DNA from: Dendrocalamus latiflorus
Taxonomy: Eukaryota > Streptophyta > Magnoliopsida > Poales > Poaceae
Direction of reading: 5' to 3'
DNA: 64,000 nucleotides
NCBI GenBank assembly: GCA_017311315.1
Contig: CM029638.1
Span: 9,358,368 to 9,422,367 of the forward strand
Shown here: positions 46,501-57,746 of the stretch, piece by piece
Layout of the letters: every line of letters begins with the position of its first letter
Position numbering within the stretch: the stretch's first letter is position 1
Notes under the pieces: generated by a model
Seen by the model: the letters and a program-made list of their open reading frames with translations, nothing else
Told to the model about the DNA's origin: nothing
Databases searched by the model: none
Translations under genes and position numbers: made by a program

Positions 46501-49500
46501 GATGCACTCATTACTAGAAAATGTAAGGGTGTTTGGTTGTATAAAGCCTTTTTCTCCAAGAAGAAATTTACAAAACTTTGTTTAAAGTATTGTTCCAAGG
46601 TATTTTTAATAAGCAGCGCCAAGAACAATGTGTAGACGAAGGCTCCATTTTCTGTTGCTCAAAGCATGTAAAATGCTTGCATATAGGGCACGAAAAGAAC
46701 ACGCTTCTCTGTTGTATGCAAAACATTGGAAACTGGTATATCAAATGTAGATTTGCATGTCAAGAGTGTATATCAAATGCAGATTTGCATATGAAGAGTG
46801 TATATCAAATCACAAGGATCGAAAAGTATTTACACGCTGATATGGTAAACTTGTCGATGCCATAATTACTAGTATATATATAATATCATGCAGATGTTAG
46901 TTTTGTTAATTTAAATATAGAAGAAAAATTTGAGATAAAACTCTGTTAGTGCAGGTGTTCCTTCCAATTAATATTGAGAAGTTTCACTGGTACCTAGCGG
47001 TTGTGAATGCTAAAAAATGTGAGATACATGTCTTGGATTCGTTCAGAAGAGAACTATCGGACCGTCGAGATCTCAAAACTACGGTAGGGCTTAATGATTA
47101 ATATATAGTTTCATATTATATTTTAATTCTAATATTCCTTTCTAAATCTTGGTATTTCGGTCACAACAGTTAAGAGGACTAGAAAGAGTAATAAAACTTG
47201 CAGCAGAGCATACACAGCTGTACCGAGATAAATGGGCGGATATTAAAGTGGCACCTTTACGACCACGGCAAATCTACTGTAGACAAGGTCGAAAGGCGTT
47301 CGACCACGGCGAAATTGGAAGACAGTGAGGTCAAGAAGCGATACGACCACATCCGAGAGAAGTCGAAGGTGATCCGAAGGCGTACGACTGCGACAAAGTT
47401 TGAACGTGGTCGTAAGGAGGCTACGACCACGTTGAAGAGCTACGACCACGGTGTAATCGGTCGTAAGGAGCTGTGACTTCATCGGGGAGATCTGAACGTG
47501 GTCGAAAGGGTGTTCGACCACGGTGAACAGTATAAAGGGTGTTCGGGGAGATGCCTCAGGGAAGAGCACCAAAAATATTGTTAATAAAGACGTCCTAGCA
47601 TGGTGATGTGGTAAGTAAATAGTCGACAAACACCTATTTCCTTAATGTATTTCATATTTCTTTATGTGACAAAAATATTTGTTTTCTTTGTAGCCTCAAG
47701 TTTAAACAATGTGGGGATGGAGAAAGTCGTCGGTGGGTGAGTCCAATGATGTTGTCGCCTCCTCAAAGGATCAGTCGTTATGTGACATTCATTATGTGAC
47801 AAAAATATTTGGTTATACAATATATGAGACGTGAATCTTAATGAATCTGATTGTTCGTTTTATTTTTTACAAATTTTATCTTGTTTTTATTTTACCGTAG
47901 CGTTAGCACGGGCACACTACTAGTTAGGATAGTTAGCCCACCCCAACCTCAGTCCTTAACGTGGATAACGATCCTATATGAAAAAAACAAAGACACGTAG
48001 CAACAGTAGTACGGCTCAGTCGTGGAGAGCATCCTCCAAGTTCCAATCCCTGTGAACCCTGCTTTCGTCTTGTCCTTCATTTCCTTCTCTTTCGTACACA
48101 AACAACACGTGATCCTATCAAACCACGTCCTTTCCTTTACCTAGTTCATTCTCAATTTTTCCCAAAAATGGCAGAGGATGATGGTAAACACGCAATCCTA
48201 CGGGTTGCAGACTTGAAGTTGTGCCGAGGAGGGAGCAAGTGCCTGTAAACAAGAGCCTAGTGCGTTCCTGCGACCGGCTATGCTAGGGGCGACCTAGCTC
48301 CGGCCGCCACTCGATGACTGCATTCATCGCCTCCTACGTCCACACCCTTTCTCCGCCTCCTGTTTCTGCTGGCTCCCTCTCTACTCCATCGCCATTCAAA
48401 AATCGGCATGGCCTTCCCTACCACCCCACTGCTCGCTGTCATTAGATCCAGGCCGCCCTCGCCTCGTCATTACCGGATCTAGCCATCAGCAATCTTCCCT
48501 GATCAGTGATGCCAGATCGGCCACTACTCACCCCTAACCCGCCATCGATCGACAGTGATGTGTTGCTCATCTTTCTCCTCCGCCATTATTGTCTCCGACC
48601 CTCCTCTGTCGCCGCTTGATCTGGCAGCTAGGGGCCTCGCTAAGGTCCTCCCAACTTCTCTATCGTCACTGTTTGGGAGTTAATCGTTGGTGCCCAAGGC
48701 CATCTTCTATTGCTCATATTCGCCTCCAAGAGGCCACCTCCATCGCCGTCATCTCTGATGTCTTCCTCCTCACCGTGCTAGCCACAGCTGATGACATCTC
48801 TGAAGGCCTTCACCCTTTTCGTTGATTTGGGTTTGTCGATACCCAAAGTTTCACCCTTCTCGTGTTCGTCCCAGGAGGCCGCCATCGCCTTCACCAACGT
48901 CTTCTTAGAAGTGACAGCTTCTTCGTCATGAGCAATATGGGCGGAGCGTTGCCGAAGGGTGAAGACAGTGGCTGGATTCAAGTTTGCAGGAAGGGACATC
49001 GGAGTGCTGCTTTGTCTCCTCTGCAACTCTCGCCAATGCTCAAGACGGCCTTCAAGTCTCCTCCATCGCATTCCCGTCTTCTTGCAGGTGTTTCAACTGC
49101 CTCTCTATGGAGCATAGAGGGTAGTTTGTCGGAACTCTCTTCGTTGTCTTCACTGCTGGGGCATTGGTCATTTTGCCCATTGATGTCCCCAAAGTTGCTT
49201 CCCCTGTTCTCCACGGCCATAACCCATTGCTCCTTCACCAATGCTTTGCGCTCCATCATTGCCTCTCCCATGCAAAGCTTCCTTTCCTTCTCTGAAGCAC
49301 GGTACAAGCATGTGGGGTGTCTCTTTTCTAAGGAAGAAGCCTCCCCCTAGAGGCGGTGCTTGATGCTTATGTCCTTCTATGGACTTTGTTTGCCAATCTC
49401 TGTGTCGGAGGTTGCTTAGGTAGTTTGTAACAAGCTTCACATCCCACCTAACACACTCACCATGGAGGTCATCTCCAATCAAGGCTTTCGTCAAAGTGAT

Positions 49501-52500
49501 ATCGATTTTGTCACATTGGGATCTTGTTTCCACATCGATACTAGTGAGTTGGTCCCTAAGGGCCTGTTTGGCAACGGCTGCGGCTTATAGCTTTTGGCTG
49601 AAATTTTTGAATTTTGACTGTTTACGGTACAGATTACGGAGAGACAGATACTTACTTGCGATTTTGGCTGGTACAGATGTTGGGCTTTTAACGTGTAGAT
49701 CGTTTAACTTGTAGACCTCGTCTTGAGAAAATATTTCGTTTGAAAGTTAGGTACTGTAGCAAAAGCTAAAAGCCGCCAGCTTCGGAGGAAAAGAACATGC
49801 CCTAAGTCGGCGCATGTCCTTGCCGATCCTCATCCTCGGGTAGATGGCCTAGCTTCATTGTCTATGGAGGGTGTTGCAGTAGCACTAGCATTTATTCAAC
49901 AAGTGGAACTGACTTTGCATTTGGGTATTCCTTGCAACCACTCACAGTCGCAAGATGAGGCTTTCCTTGGGGATTCAAGCGTAGATGGCCTGAAGCTTTA
50001 GCAGGTTGTTGCCCCATTAGATATTCTTTATCCTCTATTTGTCTTGGATCCTTTGAGGACACTAAATCAAAGGTCCGTTTGGATGTCGCGGAGCAAGCTT
50101 TGGATTAGATCAAGAATATGGAGTGTGGCTTTAAGGTGGATGGCCCTTCTCAGCCTCTCCCATCCCAAGCCATGTTGAGATGACAAGCATTCTTTAACAC
50201 AAGGAGTAGCCTTTCAAGCAACCATTATCCTCTAGGCCTAATCCCTCTTCCAAGCCGAAGCCATCATCTCAGGAGTTCACCCTCTTGTAGGTTTGCTTGC
50301 CTAGCACTCAAAGCCAGAGCGGGGAAGTCCAATGTCAAGCTGTTGAAGAAGCTAGGCGTTATTAGGAGGGATGGTGAACTAGATGAAGATGGAGGGCTAT
50401 GTGGAGTAATTAAAAATGATGTTTCTGCAAGGTTATTTAGAGTCGCTTGTGTTATAAGACACATGGCAAAAGTAGAGATCAAAAGAGGATTTAACATGAA
50501 AACCCTTGAAGAAAAAACCACGAACGCACGAAAGTGGAAATCACTATATGCGAAGAGATTACAAGCACGGGAGACTTTTGACGTAACTCAACCGTACGAC
50601 TACATGGGGTACATATATAGGCTAAGGATTAAGAGTCCTAGGAGATTACGAAACCAAGATGAGGTCAGTGTATACAAATTCGCATCATATTTTAACAATC
50701 TTCACCTTGAGATGAATTCAAATCACACAATAATCTCTAACTTGAGGTGAATTCACCCATGTAGCCTGAATTCACTCATGTAGCCAAAACAAATCAAATA
50801 TCCTCAAATCATAATTCACCATCAATGATCTTTGTGTATTGAAAGTCTATAAGACTAATCAATGAGTAAGACCGGATCATATGGAGAAGTCTTCTCCATA
50901 TGCTTCTACTCATGGACATTGTCATATTTCACCTGGAACACAAAACTCAGCAAACAATGCTTATTGAAAAAGCAATTTACACGTGTGTGGCCATCATGTA
51001 CATCAAATTGCCGGCTTCAAATATAACCGAATTTTATGACATGGTTGAAACTATTCCTGTAAAATTGTCCGGATGAAAGAAACTCTTGTGTCATCAATGG
51101 AGTATAAACTATAGTAGACTCCTCGTATCGAGCTGCAACAACTGGACAAACGACATGGTATCCACGCAAAAAATAAAACTCCTTATTGCATTTAAACCCT
51201 TCATCTCAAAATAAAGTTAGAGCAAAACCTTCACTTTTAAATATCAAAACTTCGAAGAGCATCATGCTAGCTACCATCAAGTGTCATCAAATTCTTGAGA
51301 ACTAAAGTTGCCAACGCCTCTATAACGGTCGCATAACCGATCTAAATAGCAACATATCTAAACGGTGAATAAAACACCCAATTCAGTTGTCTCCACAACT
51401 GACACTAATTTTTTTCAAAGTCTCCTCGATCAAATGTAGCCCAAATTATATTAAAAACCTACAACTCCACCTTAGACTTTATATGTGTGGATCTTGCTGT
51501 AGTAACCTATAGTACAACGGATTGTCAAAAAAATCGCTGATGATTAATCTCGCATAGATGCCACTAATAATGGCATAAACAGGCTGAATTGCAATGAATT
51601 CCATTTTCAACAAGAAAACATGCAGAGATGACAACACTTATTCATGAAAGATGGCGATCGATTTATACAGAAGATCATCGATGAAGATGGTGCAATACGA
51701 CACCATGGCATAGCGTCGGACGGCATGGGCAATGATGTTGGCAAACTTAGTGCTGGAACAATTGCCAAGGTAGAGTGCGGGTCAACGCTCAGGATGGGTT
51801 GAGTCATGGAATGGAGTCGAGGCTTGGTACACTGTTGTGTACGTGAAACAACTAAGGCCTAGAAATCTCTTGCTTCTGTATCTAACAATAGCTTACAAAA
51901 TCCTTGGTACACTTCTATGTACTTGTAGCAAAAGATGTTGGAAGCTTCATAGTATGCTTTTCGTGTGCATGTAGCAAAGAAAGCCAAAAGAAGCTTTTTT
52001 GCTTCCTGAACCATGAAATTCTTGGTACACGTATGTGGACTCGCAGCAAAAGATGTTAAAAACTTTCCAAGACGCTTTCCATATACATGTAGCAAAGAAG
52101 GCTAAAAGAAGCCTTTTGCTTCCTGACACTGCGCTTCTCGCATTCACGTGACGATGTGAGCTGCTACTCATCAGCTTTGATACCACAGAACTACTGGAGT
52201 CGAATAAAGGGCAGAGTTAATTACTTCCACTTCAGTTTCGACTATAGACAAAAAACACGGAGTCACCGACTTGATGAATCCATGCTTCCTACGTGGTTCC
52301 TCATTCCCGAGTACATGCAACTGGTCACACAGAGTCGCTCTTTTTCTTCTTTCCGCTTCGGCATTGAGTCCTGTTTCGCTTCGTACCGGAGTACATGCAA
52401 CTCGTCGTGGAAGCTAACGATAATTTCTTTGTCAGCATTTTCGCCTACTTGGATACCGCACGAATGCCTCATTGCTAGATGCCATACAGGGGCCGTTCCT

Positions 52501-54611
52501 TGATGCCACCGCTTGTATGCTGTGTCATAGCTATTGCACGTGATGGTTGCCCCCCAAGAGTGGAGATTGCTCCTCTCGAAGGCAGTGGCTTAAGTTTTGA
52601 ATCTACATCTTTGATACCATATTAAGTTTGATGCATCAATCAGTTCACACAAAAGTCTAAATTGATAAGTAAAGATAGACAATTCACTTATATTTCAATA
52701 CTTCTACCACGTGTGGACTCCCTTAGACCTAAGACATACAATAGAAGTGGGGTGTAATTTTTAATTGTGCTAGCCAAGTCTTGAAACCGAGACCTCTTAA
52801 CTTTGATACCACTTGTTATAAAATACATAGCAAAAATAGACAATCAAAAGAAAAATGAGGCGATGATTTAGCGTGAAAAACCCTTGTGAAAAAACACAGA
52901 CGCACGAAGGCAAAAATCACTATATGAGAAGAAATTACAAACATGAAAAGTTTTAGCGTATCTCAAACGTGAGACTATATGGGTATATATATAGGCTAAG
53001 AAATAAGAGTCATAGGAGATTACGAAACCGAGACGAGGTCGACGTATGTGTCCACTTAGACACGTATACAAATTCGTATTATACTTTAACAACTTGTGCG
53101 TTCAGATGGTGCCTTGTGGTACCCTGTTACTGGTGTTTCTTTGATGGTTTCTTAGGCCTTCTTCTCTTTCAGTCTCTTAATTTGATATAGCTTGTTATAG
53201 TAGTAACTAGTGTAGTTTGTTGTGTTATTCGGTATCTTGACGTGTAAGAGATAGTGTAGTTAGAGTTGTTTGGTTTTTTTCTGTTTGGTGTGTAATTTGG
53301 GGTAGACGTTATATGCTCGGTGGTCTCTTTTTTTTTTGAAATAATGGTAGAGCTCTGGTTTTTTTTAAAAAAAAGAATGAGCACCGTGACGTGACGTGAC
53401 GTGAGGGTCACAGCACAAAGCAGAAATGGAGAAAGAAAACACACAGCCTACCTACTGACTTTGGACCTGTTCTTTTCAGCTGCGGCTTATGGCTTTTGGC
53501 TAAATTTTTTTGAATTTTGGTTGTTTACGGTACAGATTACAGAGAGACAGATACTCACTTACGATTTTGGCTGGTACAGATGTTGGACTTTTAACGTGTA
53601 GATCATTTAACTTGTAGACCCCGTCTTGAGAAAATACTCCGTTTGAAAGTTAGGTACTGTAGCAAAAGCTAAAAGCCGTCGGCTTGTGACTTAAAGAATA
53701 GGCCCTTTCTGCGCCGGTGGTCCAAGGCCGGCGGTGACACAACACAGAGCGAGAAGCTGCGTTTCGAAAATCACAATGTTAAGACCTGGGGTCCCCTAGC
53801 TAGGTAGCATTCAAGCAGACGCCGCCGGGTGGTTTTTTTAAGAGTGATGATTTATAACTTAAATATTTAAATTCTGTTTGTTTGTAAGAGGTTGTATGTA
53901 GGAAAAAAATAGTTGTATATAATTTTAATCCATATAGCTAAACTCAGTATATTTTTAACTACAACTTTTTTATTAATTTATTTTAAAAAATATATCATTT
54001 AAAAGTTACTATAAACAGTAGAAACATAAATTAATTTTAAGTCTTCTTAAGTTCTCAGTGCTCGGTACAGGACAAGAGGCGACGACGCTTCCCGAAGGCT
54101 GAGAGATAACCATGGGTTGATCGAATCGTTACAGGGGCCACGTCCAATCATGCAACAATATCTGAGGGGAAAGAGGCTTCGGTTCCGTGTAGGGCCAAGA
54201 ACTCGAGATGTTCTGTCCCTGATCGATCAACGTGGTAGCCTGGTCAGAGCAGTGCTGAATTGGTTGTAGCCATGCATTTGCAGTTTGGATATGATCAAAT
54301 AAACGTACTTCCATGCTCTGGGAAGAAAGGGAGACTAATTTGCATCATTTTTGTGAAGGACACATGTACGCTTCTGCTTCCGATCGATCATGCAGCGTAA
54401 GAGCATGCAATTAATCCAAGACACAAAGCTACGGAATTAGAAGGATCCAACTCACAGTGGTGGCGGAGATCCAACGAGCGGATACGGCGACTACCCCGAC
54501 GACGACGACGGAGAAGAAGAGGAAGGCCGCGCTCGTTCTCGACAACGCCGCCACGAGCTTGGTGGATCGCCGGCCGTCCACCGCCGCATCCAGGGCCGTC
54601 GACATCGCCAT
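40597..54611 (-). CDS. GT90 (CAP10/DUF821, rumi-like) O-glycosyltransferase, gene A
   Basis: Reconstructed as six exons (minus strand): 54611-54456, 43336-42672, 42282-42090, 41899-41835, 41722-41512 and 40944-40597. All junctions are GT-AG and in phase, giving 545 aa. Exon 1 (52 aa, MAMSTALDAAVDGRRSTK then AFLFFSVVVVGVVAV) supplies a type-II signal anchor, implying a Golgi/ER luminal enzyme. Exon 2 has a proline-rich stem followed by YFRFIHEDLRPW, RYPGRVPDLDLMFDC and PDWSFWGW. Later exons give PEINIKPW, YAYWKGNP, RYKIYIEGSAWSIS, KYILACDSMTLLV and HYWPVQDDNKC, which are the plant GT90 blocks. Family members transfer sugars (glucose or xylose in animals); the plant acceptor is unknown. No KDEL-type tail is present. 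The 11.1-kb intron 1 is full of mobile DNA, so linkage of exon 1 is inferred from phase, hydrophobic anchor and parallel structure in gene B. Without it the gene would lack an anchor. Confidence 0.85.
43337..43951. repeat. Tandem duplication of ~262 bp at the 3' end of GT90-A intron 1
   Basis: About 43357-43618 and 43619-43880 align throughout: TTTTTATTAAAA, GGAATTAAAAGGATTT, AAATTGGTACCAAAAGAAAT, GGTAAAA, CTATTTAATTTATTTT and AAAATCGCTG occur in the same order in both. The first unit begins within ~20 bp of the exon 2 acceptor, so it supplies the branch-point region of that intron. Confidence 0.75.
46955..47262 (+). pseudogene. Ulp1/C48 cysteine peptidase exon fragments
   Basis: Exon 46955-47083 (after GCAG, before GTAGGG) encodes 43 residues beginning VFLPINIEKFHWYLAVVNAK and continuing CEIHVLDSFRREL. 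It holds the catalytic HW and the D of the C48 (SUMO/Ulp1-like) peptidase family. After an intron, 47170 onwards reads LRGLERVIKLAAEHTQLYRD. The catalytic Q and C blocks that should follow are absent, replaced by repeat sequence. Such Ulp1-like domains are common in plant transposons; here it is a captured or leftover fragment within the Helitron. Confidence 0.6.
47240..47600 (+). repeat. LTR-like block with repeated CGACCACG/CGTGGTCG motif
   Basis: TACGACCACG, TTCGACCACG and their inverse CGTGGTCG occur about nine times between 47255 and 47525. They are followed by a TATA box (CAGTATAAAGGG, about 47530) and AATAAAG (47582), the order of a retrotransposon LTR. The same CGACCACG word recurs in the copia leader at 16610-16800. 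Confidence 0.45.
48480..50449 (+). pseudogene. Possible LINE ORF1 / zinc-knuckle-type protein remnant
   Basis: Frames read GEDSGWIQVCRKGHRS (about 48955) and, near 50345, LLKKLGVIRRDGELDED. These resemble the G-W-x-x-V basic segment and the KKLG...E-tail of DUF4283-type ORF1 proteins of plant LINEs. The rest is broken into short frames on both strands. The assignment is tentative; the copia element at 50450 is inserted into it. Confidence 0.3.
49560..49802. mobile_element. 243-bp MITE, copy 1
   Basis: It starts GGGCCTGTTTGGC and ends GAACATGCCC, flanked by TAA on both sides (49557-49559, 49803-49805). It aligns along its length with 53463-53705, which is also exactly 243 bp. A 3-bp TAA duplication suggests PIF/Harbinger. 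Confidence 0.8.
50450..53091 (-). mobile_element. Non-coding copia-type LTR retrotransposon (LARD/TRIM-like), 2.6 kb
   Basis: Direct repeats 50450-50697 (248 bp) and 52814-53091 (278 bp) share TGTTATAA...TTTTAACA-type termini and most of their interior. On the minus strand the 5' LTR is 53091-52814. Two bases after it comes TGGTATCAAAG (52811-52801), the methionine-tRNA primer-binding site of copia elements. AAGGTGAAGAT precedes the 3' LTR as polypurine tract. Flanks GCTTG (50445-50449) and ACTTG (53092-53096) match at 4 of 5. The interior lacks recognisable gag or pol, so it must have been moved by another element's proteins. The 5' LTR is longer by a ~30-bp stretch with GTGTCCACTTAGACAC. 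Confidence 0.8.
51897..52130. repeat. Tandem duplication of ~118 bp inside the copia-type element
   Basis: Units at about 51897-52012 and 52016-52127 each run from CTTGGTACAC through AGCAAAAGATGTT to GTAGCAAAGAA, AAAAGAAGC and TTTTGCTTCCTGA. Overlapping short minus-strand frames in this block arise from the duplication. Confidence 0.75.
53092..53459. other. Continuation of the sequence interrupted by the copia-type element
   Basis: No domain is recognised. The T-rich tract at 53270-53370 could be the antisense or 3' end of a LINE. This stretch lies in GT90-A intron 1. Confidence 0.3.
53463..53705. mobile_element. 243-bp MITE, copy 2
   Basis: It starts GGACCTGTTCTTTTC and ends AAGAATAGGCCC, flanked by TTT on each side (53460-53462, 53706-53708). 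It is nearly identical through the interior to 49560-49802 (for example ACGGTACAGATTAC, GTTAGGTACTGTAGC). Both copies lie in GT90-A intron 1, in the same orientation, 3.9 kb apart. Confidence 0.8.
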
Positions 54612-56884
54612 CGCCGTTGCCGGCGGGGCTGAGCCAGCAGCGGCCTCTCTCTTGGCCCTGATGTCAAAAAGATATTTGCTTCCTCTGCTTCTTGAAGAGC
54701 AGACTAATAAGCAGGAGCAAGTTATGACGTTCCCAGCGGCGCAGACGGCGACTGCTAATTTATTATTTATGTGGCCTGGAGGACAGGCCGCGCGAGTGCA
54801 GCAGTGCGCGGCGTTTAAGGTGGGAGTGGGAGCTCGGACGCGAGCTGGAAGAAAACCTTGGTCTAGTAGGTTCGCAGCTCCTGACCCGCGGCTGCTGACC
54901 CCGCTGTCACGCTCGGGGGAGAGAGAAGCGAAGGCTAGAGTCCTAGAGAAAGTCCTATACAGTAGGTAGACAGAGAGCCTGTGGTAAACCCATTGTATAC
55001 ATTAGTTGATTTTGTCACTCAAATGGATGTCTCTGATATATGTTGAGTAATCGAAACTTCAGAATACGCCAAGTTTCACGTGGACCGTCAACACTCTGTG
55101 ATCCATTGGTCAATAAAAGTAGGAAGTCCACTTTTGATCTCATAATTTATGTTCTGAGTTTAATTTACACTTAACTATAAAATCATTTATTTTATATCTC
55201 TTGACTATTAAAACCAGATCAAATCACCTCTCGGCCTAAATCACCCTAATTTTAGATAACGTGGCATTCACATGTCAATAGTTTTTGACATATAAACTTG
55301 TTTTTTTATAAAACTCGTTTGTATGATATGGCAGCCATATGTACAGGCAAAACAAAAAAAATTATGAGGCCCATGTGCCATCCTCCCATCCCCTTTCTTC
55401 TCCCTCACCTCTCACCCATCTCTATCTTCTCTCTCATCTCTCGGGGAGCTCATAAGCTAGTTGTTGGAGCTCACCGCGGACGGCACGCCCGCTGAGCAGT
55501 TCGATGCCTACAGCAATAGCCTTGGGCCATTGTCGACGCCGTTGGCCGAGTCGACGGTGGCCTCCGCGACACCAGACAGCACGCAGTCGATGACGTCGTT
55601 GAGCACCTATTGTGCCACCGACATGCACCGCGAGCGTGCCACCACCACGGCGAAATGCCCTGCCCTGGAGCGCACTTGTGGACAATACACTTGCGATAGC
55701 TCGGATTCCACTCCGCATATGTGGGTCAGCCCGGAGTGGCTTGCCTCTGACGAGCAATGGTTGGTAGTGTTCACCATGCTGTCCAAAGAGGACTTGGAGA
55801 AGAGGCTAAGCAAAAGCTCACTCGATGCCGAGGTGGTGTGGAAACCTACCGCCTTGGGGTGGTCCTGCGAGGTGATATGACCCATGGATGGATACGGTTC
55901 TTGATCCGTCGGTATTGCTCTAATCGCAGTACAACTTCATGGATGATGACCAGACTGCCATGGCATGAGCATCTGATTGGCCGGGGCACAGGAGTCTCGC
56001 CGCACCGAAGCTATCATTGCCGGCGATGTCATAGCCGCAGTTCATCTCCTCCTCCGGTGGCATCCTTGCAACGAGGTGACCGCCGTGCGGGGTCGTAGCA
56101 GGCACGAAGTGCTGGCTTGCCAGGGAGGCGAGCATCAGGTTGTTCCTACGAACTGCGCATTGCATGCCGTCGCCGCGTCACTGAAGTAGAAGCAAAGAGG
56201 GAGAGATGAGAGAGGTGTTAGGCCAAGCACATTTCCTATAGTTACCACCTCTAACTCTTACCATGCTAGGCTGTGTCATGCTTAAATTAGCACCTTATCT
56301 AGGGAAAAATTAGATGAGGAAGGAGATGGTTGGGGGTGGGTCAACGACCAACAAAATGGGGGATGGGAGGTGTTCAGAGGAAGAAGAAGACATGAATTGT
56401 GGATCTGCGATTTTGATTTGATCCAATGACTAGGATCTATTGTGGCCAGATACAATGGTAGAGAAAGTTGTGTGGTTAAATTGGTTCGATCTTCTATGGC
56501 TGATCTATGCATGCATGAGTGTGGTAGCTTGCCATGTGGGTCTCACATTTTTTGTTTTGCTTGTACACATGGCTATCATATCATCAAAAATGAGTTTATG
56601 TGTAAAATATTATTGACATGTGGACACCACGTCATTCAAAACTAGGATGGTTTAGTGCGAGGGGTGATTTGCTCTGGTTTCGATAGTCGAGGGGTATAAA
56701 GTAAACGATTTCGTAGTTTATGGTGTAAATCGGACTCAGTGCATAAGTTGAGAAACCAAAAGTAGACTTTTTCCTTAATAAAATTACTTTCCACTGCATA
56801 TAAACAAGGAAATGAATTGTAGCATTGGTAATTACCATTTCAAGTGCAACAGCATACAAGGAAAACAATGATGGTGCTAGTTAA
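54612..56884. other. Upstream region of GT90-A and intergenic DNA; no other gene supported
   Basis: A TATA-like CACATAAATAATAAATTA lies on the minus strand at about 54755-54775, 150 bp before the GT90-A ATG, and could be its promoter. Frames at 55434-56189 overlap on both strands in GC-rich DNA and show no family signature. Confidence 0.35.
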
Positions 56885-56886
56885 TG

Positions 56887-57037
56887 GTTGTATTCTTTTG
56901 AGCTTTAGATTTTGATTTTTGACCGGTACAGCTGAACTCAGTATAATATGTACTACAATCTACATGCGGCCCACCTTAAAAAACGCACCGTTCAAAAGTT
57001 AGATACTGTAGCACGGATGCTAAAGTGGAAAAGAACC
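56887..57037. mobile_element. Degenerate relative of the 243-bp MITE family
   Basis: GGTTGTATTCTTTTGAGC...GGTACAG...GTTCAAAAGTTAGATACTG then TAGCA...GCTAAAGTGGAAAAGAAC follow the order of the 243-bp MITE's ends with the middle deleted or diverged. Confidence 0.45.
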
Positions 57038-57746
57038 CACTCAATATTGATTTTTACCTTCCAAATGGTTCTACTGAAATTTTTTGCATTCAAATTATAT
57101 ATACTGTTGAATTCAAATTTTACACTAAAAGTTTCTTGTTTTTGAATTTGAGTGTCATTTTTAAGTATTTTTATGATAACATCGGTAAGTGCTCTACATG
57201 TCACTTACTGCTTGAAAAGTAAAAAGTGTTAAAGGATGGGCCAGTGTGCTAGTGGTGGGAGCAAGTTTGTTCTTCCCTAGTCACCTAGCCGGTTCGATTT
57301 CTAGGATTGTTAAAGTGTATCTGTCTTATTTAATCAGGATACACACGTACATGCGTTCGATGAAAAATTACGTGCCTGCACTCTGTGGAGTCGTGGACAT
57401 CTGTGATCTCTATTATGTGTAGTTGGATGCACACACATGTATATATGTGTATGTGTGGTGTGCATTCTTCCTTGCACCCTTAAAAGAACAAAACAAACAG
57501 ATTCGCCGTGTAAACCATTTCATGTGAATATATCAATCGAGTTCAGAATATTGATACAGTTTTATTCGTTTCATAGAGTTGCTCTATGTTTTGGTCTCAA
57601 GTATCCTATCAGATTTTTTTTAAAAAAAAATGCCTAGACTTTTCAACCAATAGCTGCATTACACCGCCGGAAACAAAACCAAACATATCGATCCGGTGTA
57701 CACGACAAAAGAACCTGCCAGCCTCTTCCTCGTGTTCCGTCAGTCG
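57038..57746. other. 3' flank of GT90-B
   Basis: AT-rich sequence with no other gene. The 3' UTR of GT90-B should lie in the part next to 57746. Confidence 0.4.

Larger units (their letters stand above)
43952..47923 (+). mobile_element. Non-autonomous Helitron inside GT90-A intron 1
   Basis: The 3' end reads ACCGTAGCGTTAGCACGGGC followed by ACACTACTAG, then host T (47924). CCGT...ACGG forms the short hairpin ~10 bp before a terminal CTAG, as grass Helitrons require. The best 5' end is TCTACCCCTCTATAATACAC at 43952, preceded by host A (43951), so insertion is A^T. No Rep/helicase is encoded. Contents include a GC-rich proline-coding tract (44198-44970), unassigned segments, two Ulp1-peptidase exons (46955-47270) and an LTR-like promoter block (47240-47600), consistent with gene-fragment capture. 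The 3' end is firm; the 5' end is a best guess. Confidence 0.6.

Noticed and set aside
54457..54969. 170-aa plus-strand ORF
   Set aside because: It overlaps exon 1 of GT90-A in antisense and has no recognisable domain; the minus-strand reading gives a start Met, a signal anchor and a proper splice donor.
55434..56189. Cluster of 80-140-aa ORFs on both strands
   Set aside because: Mutually overlapping, no family signature, no splice pattern; treated as non-coding.
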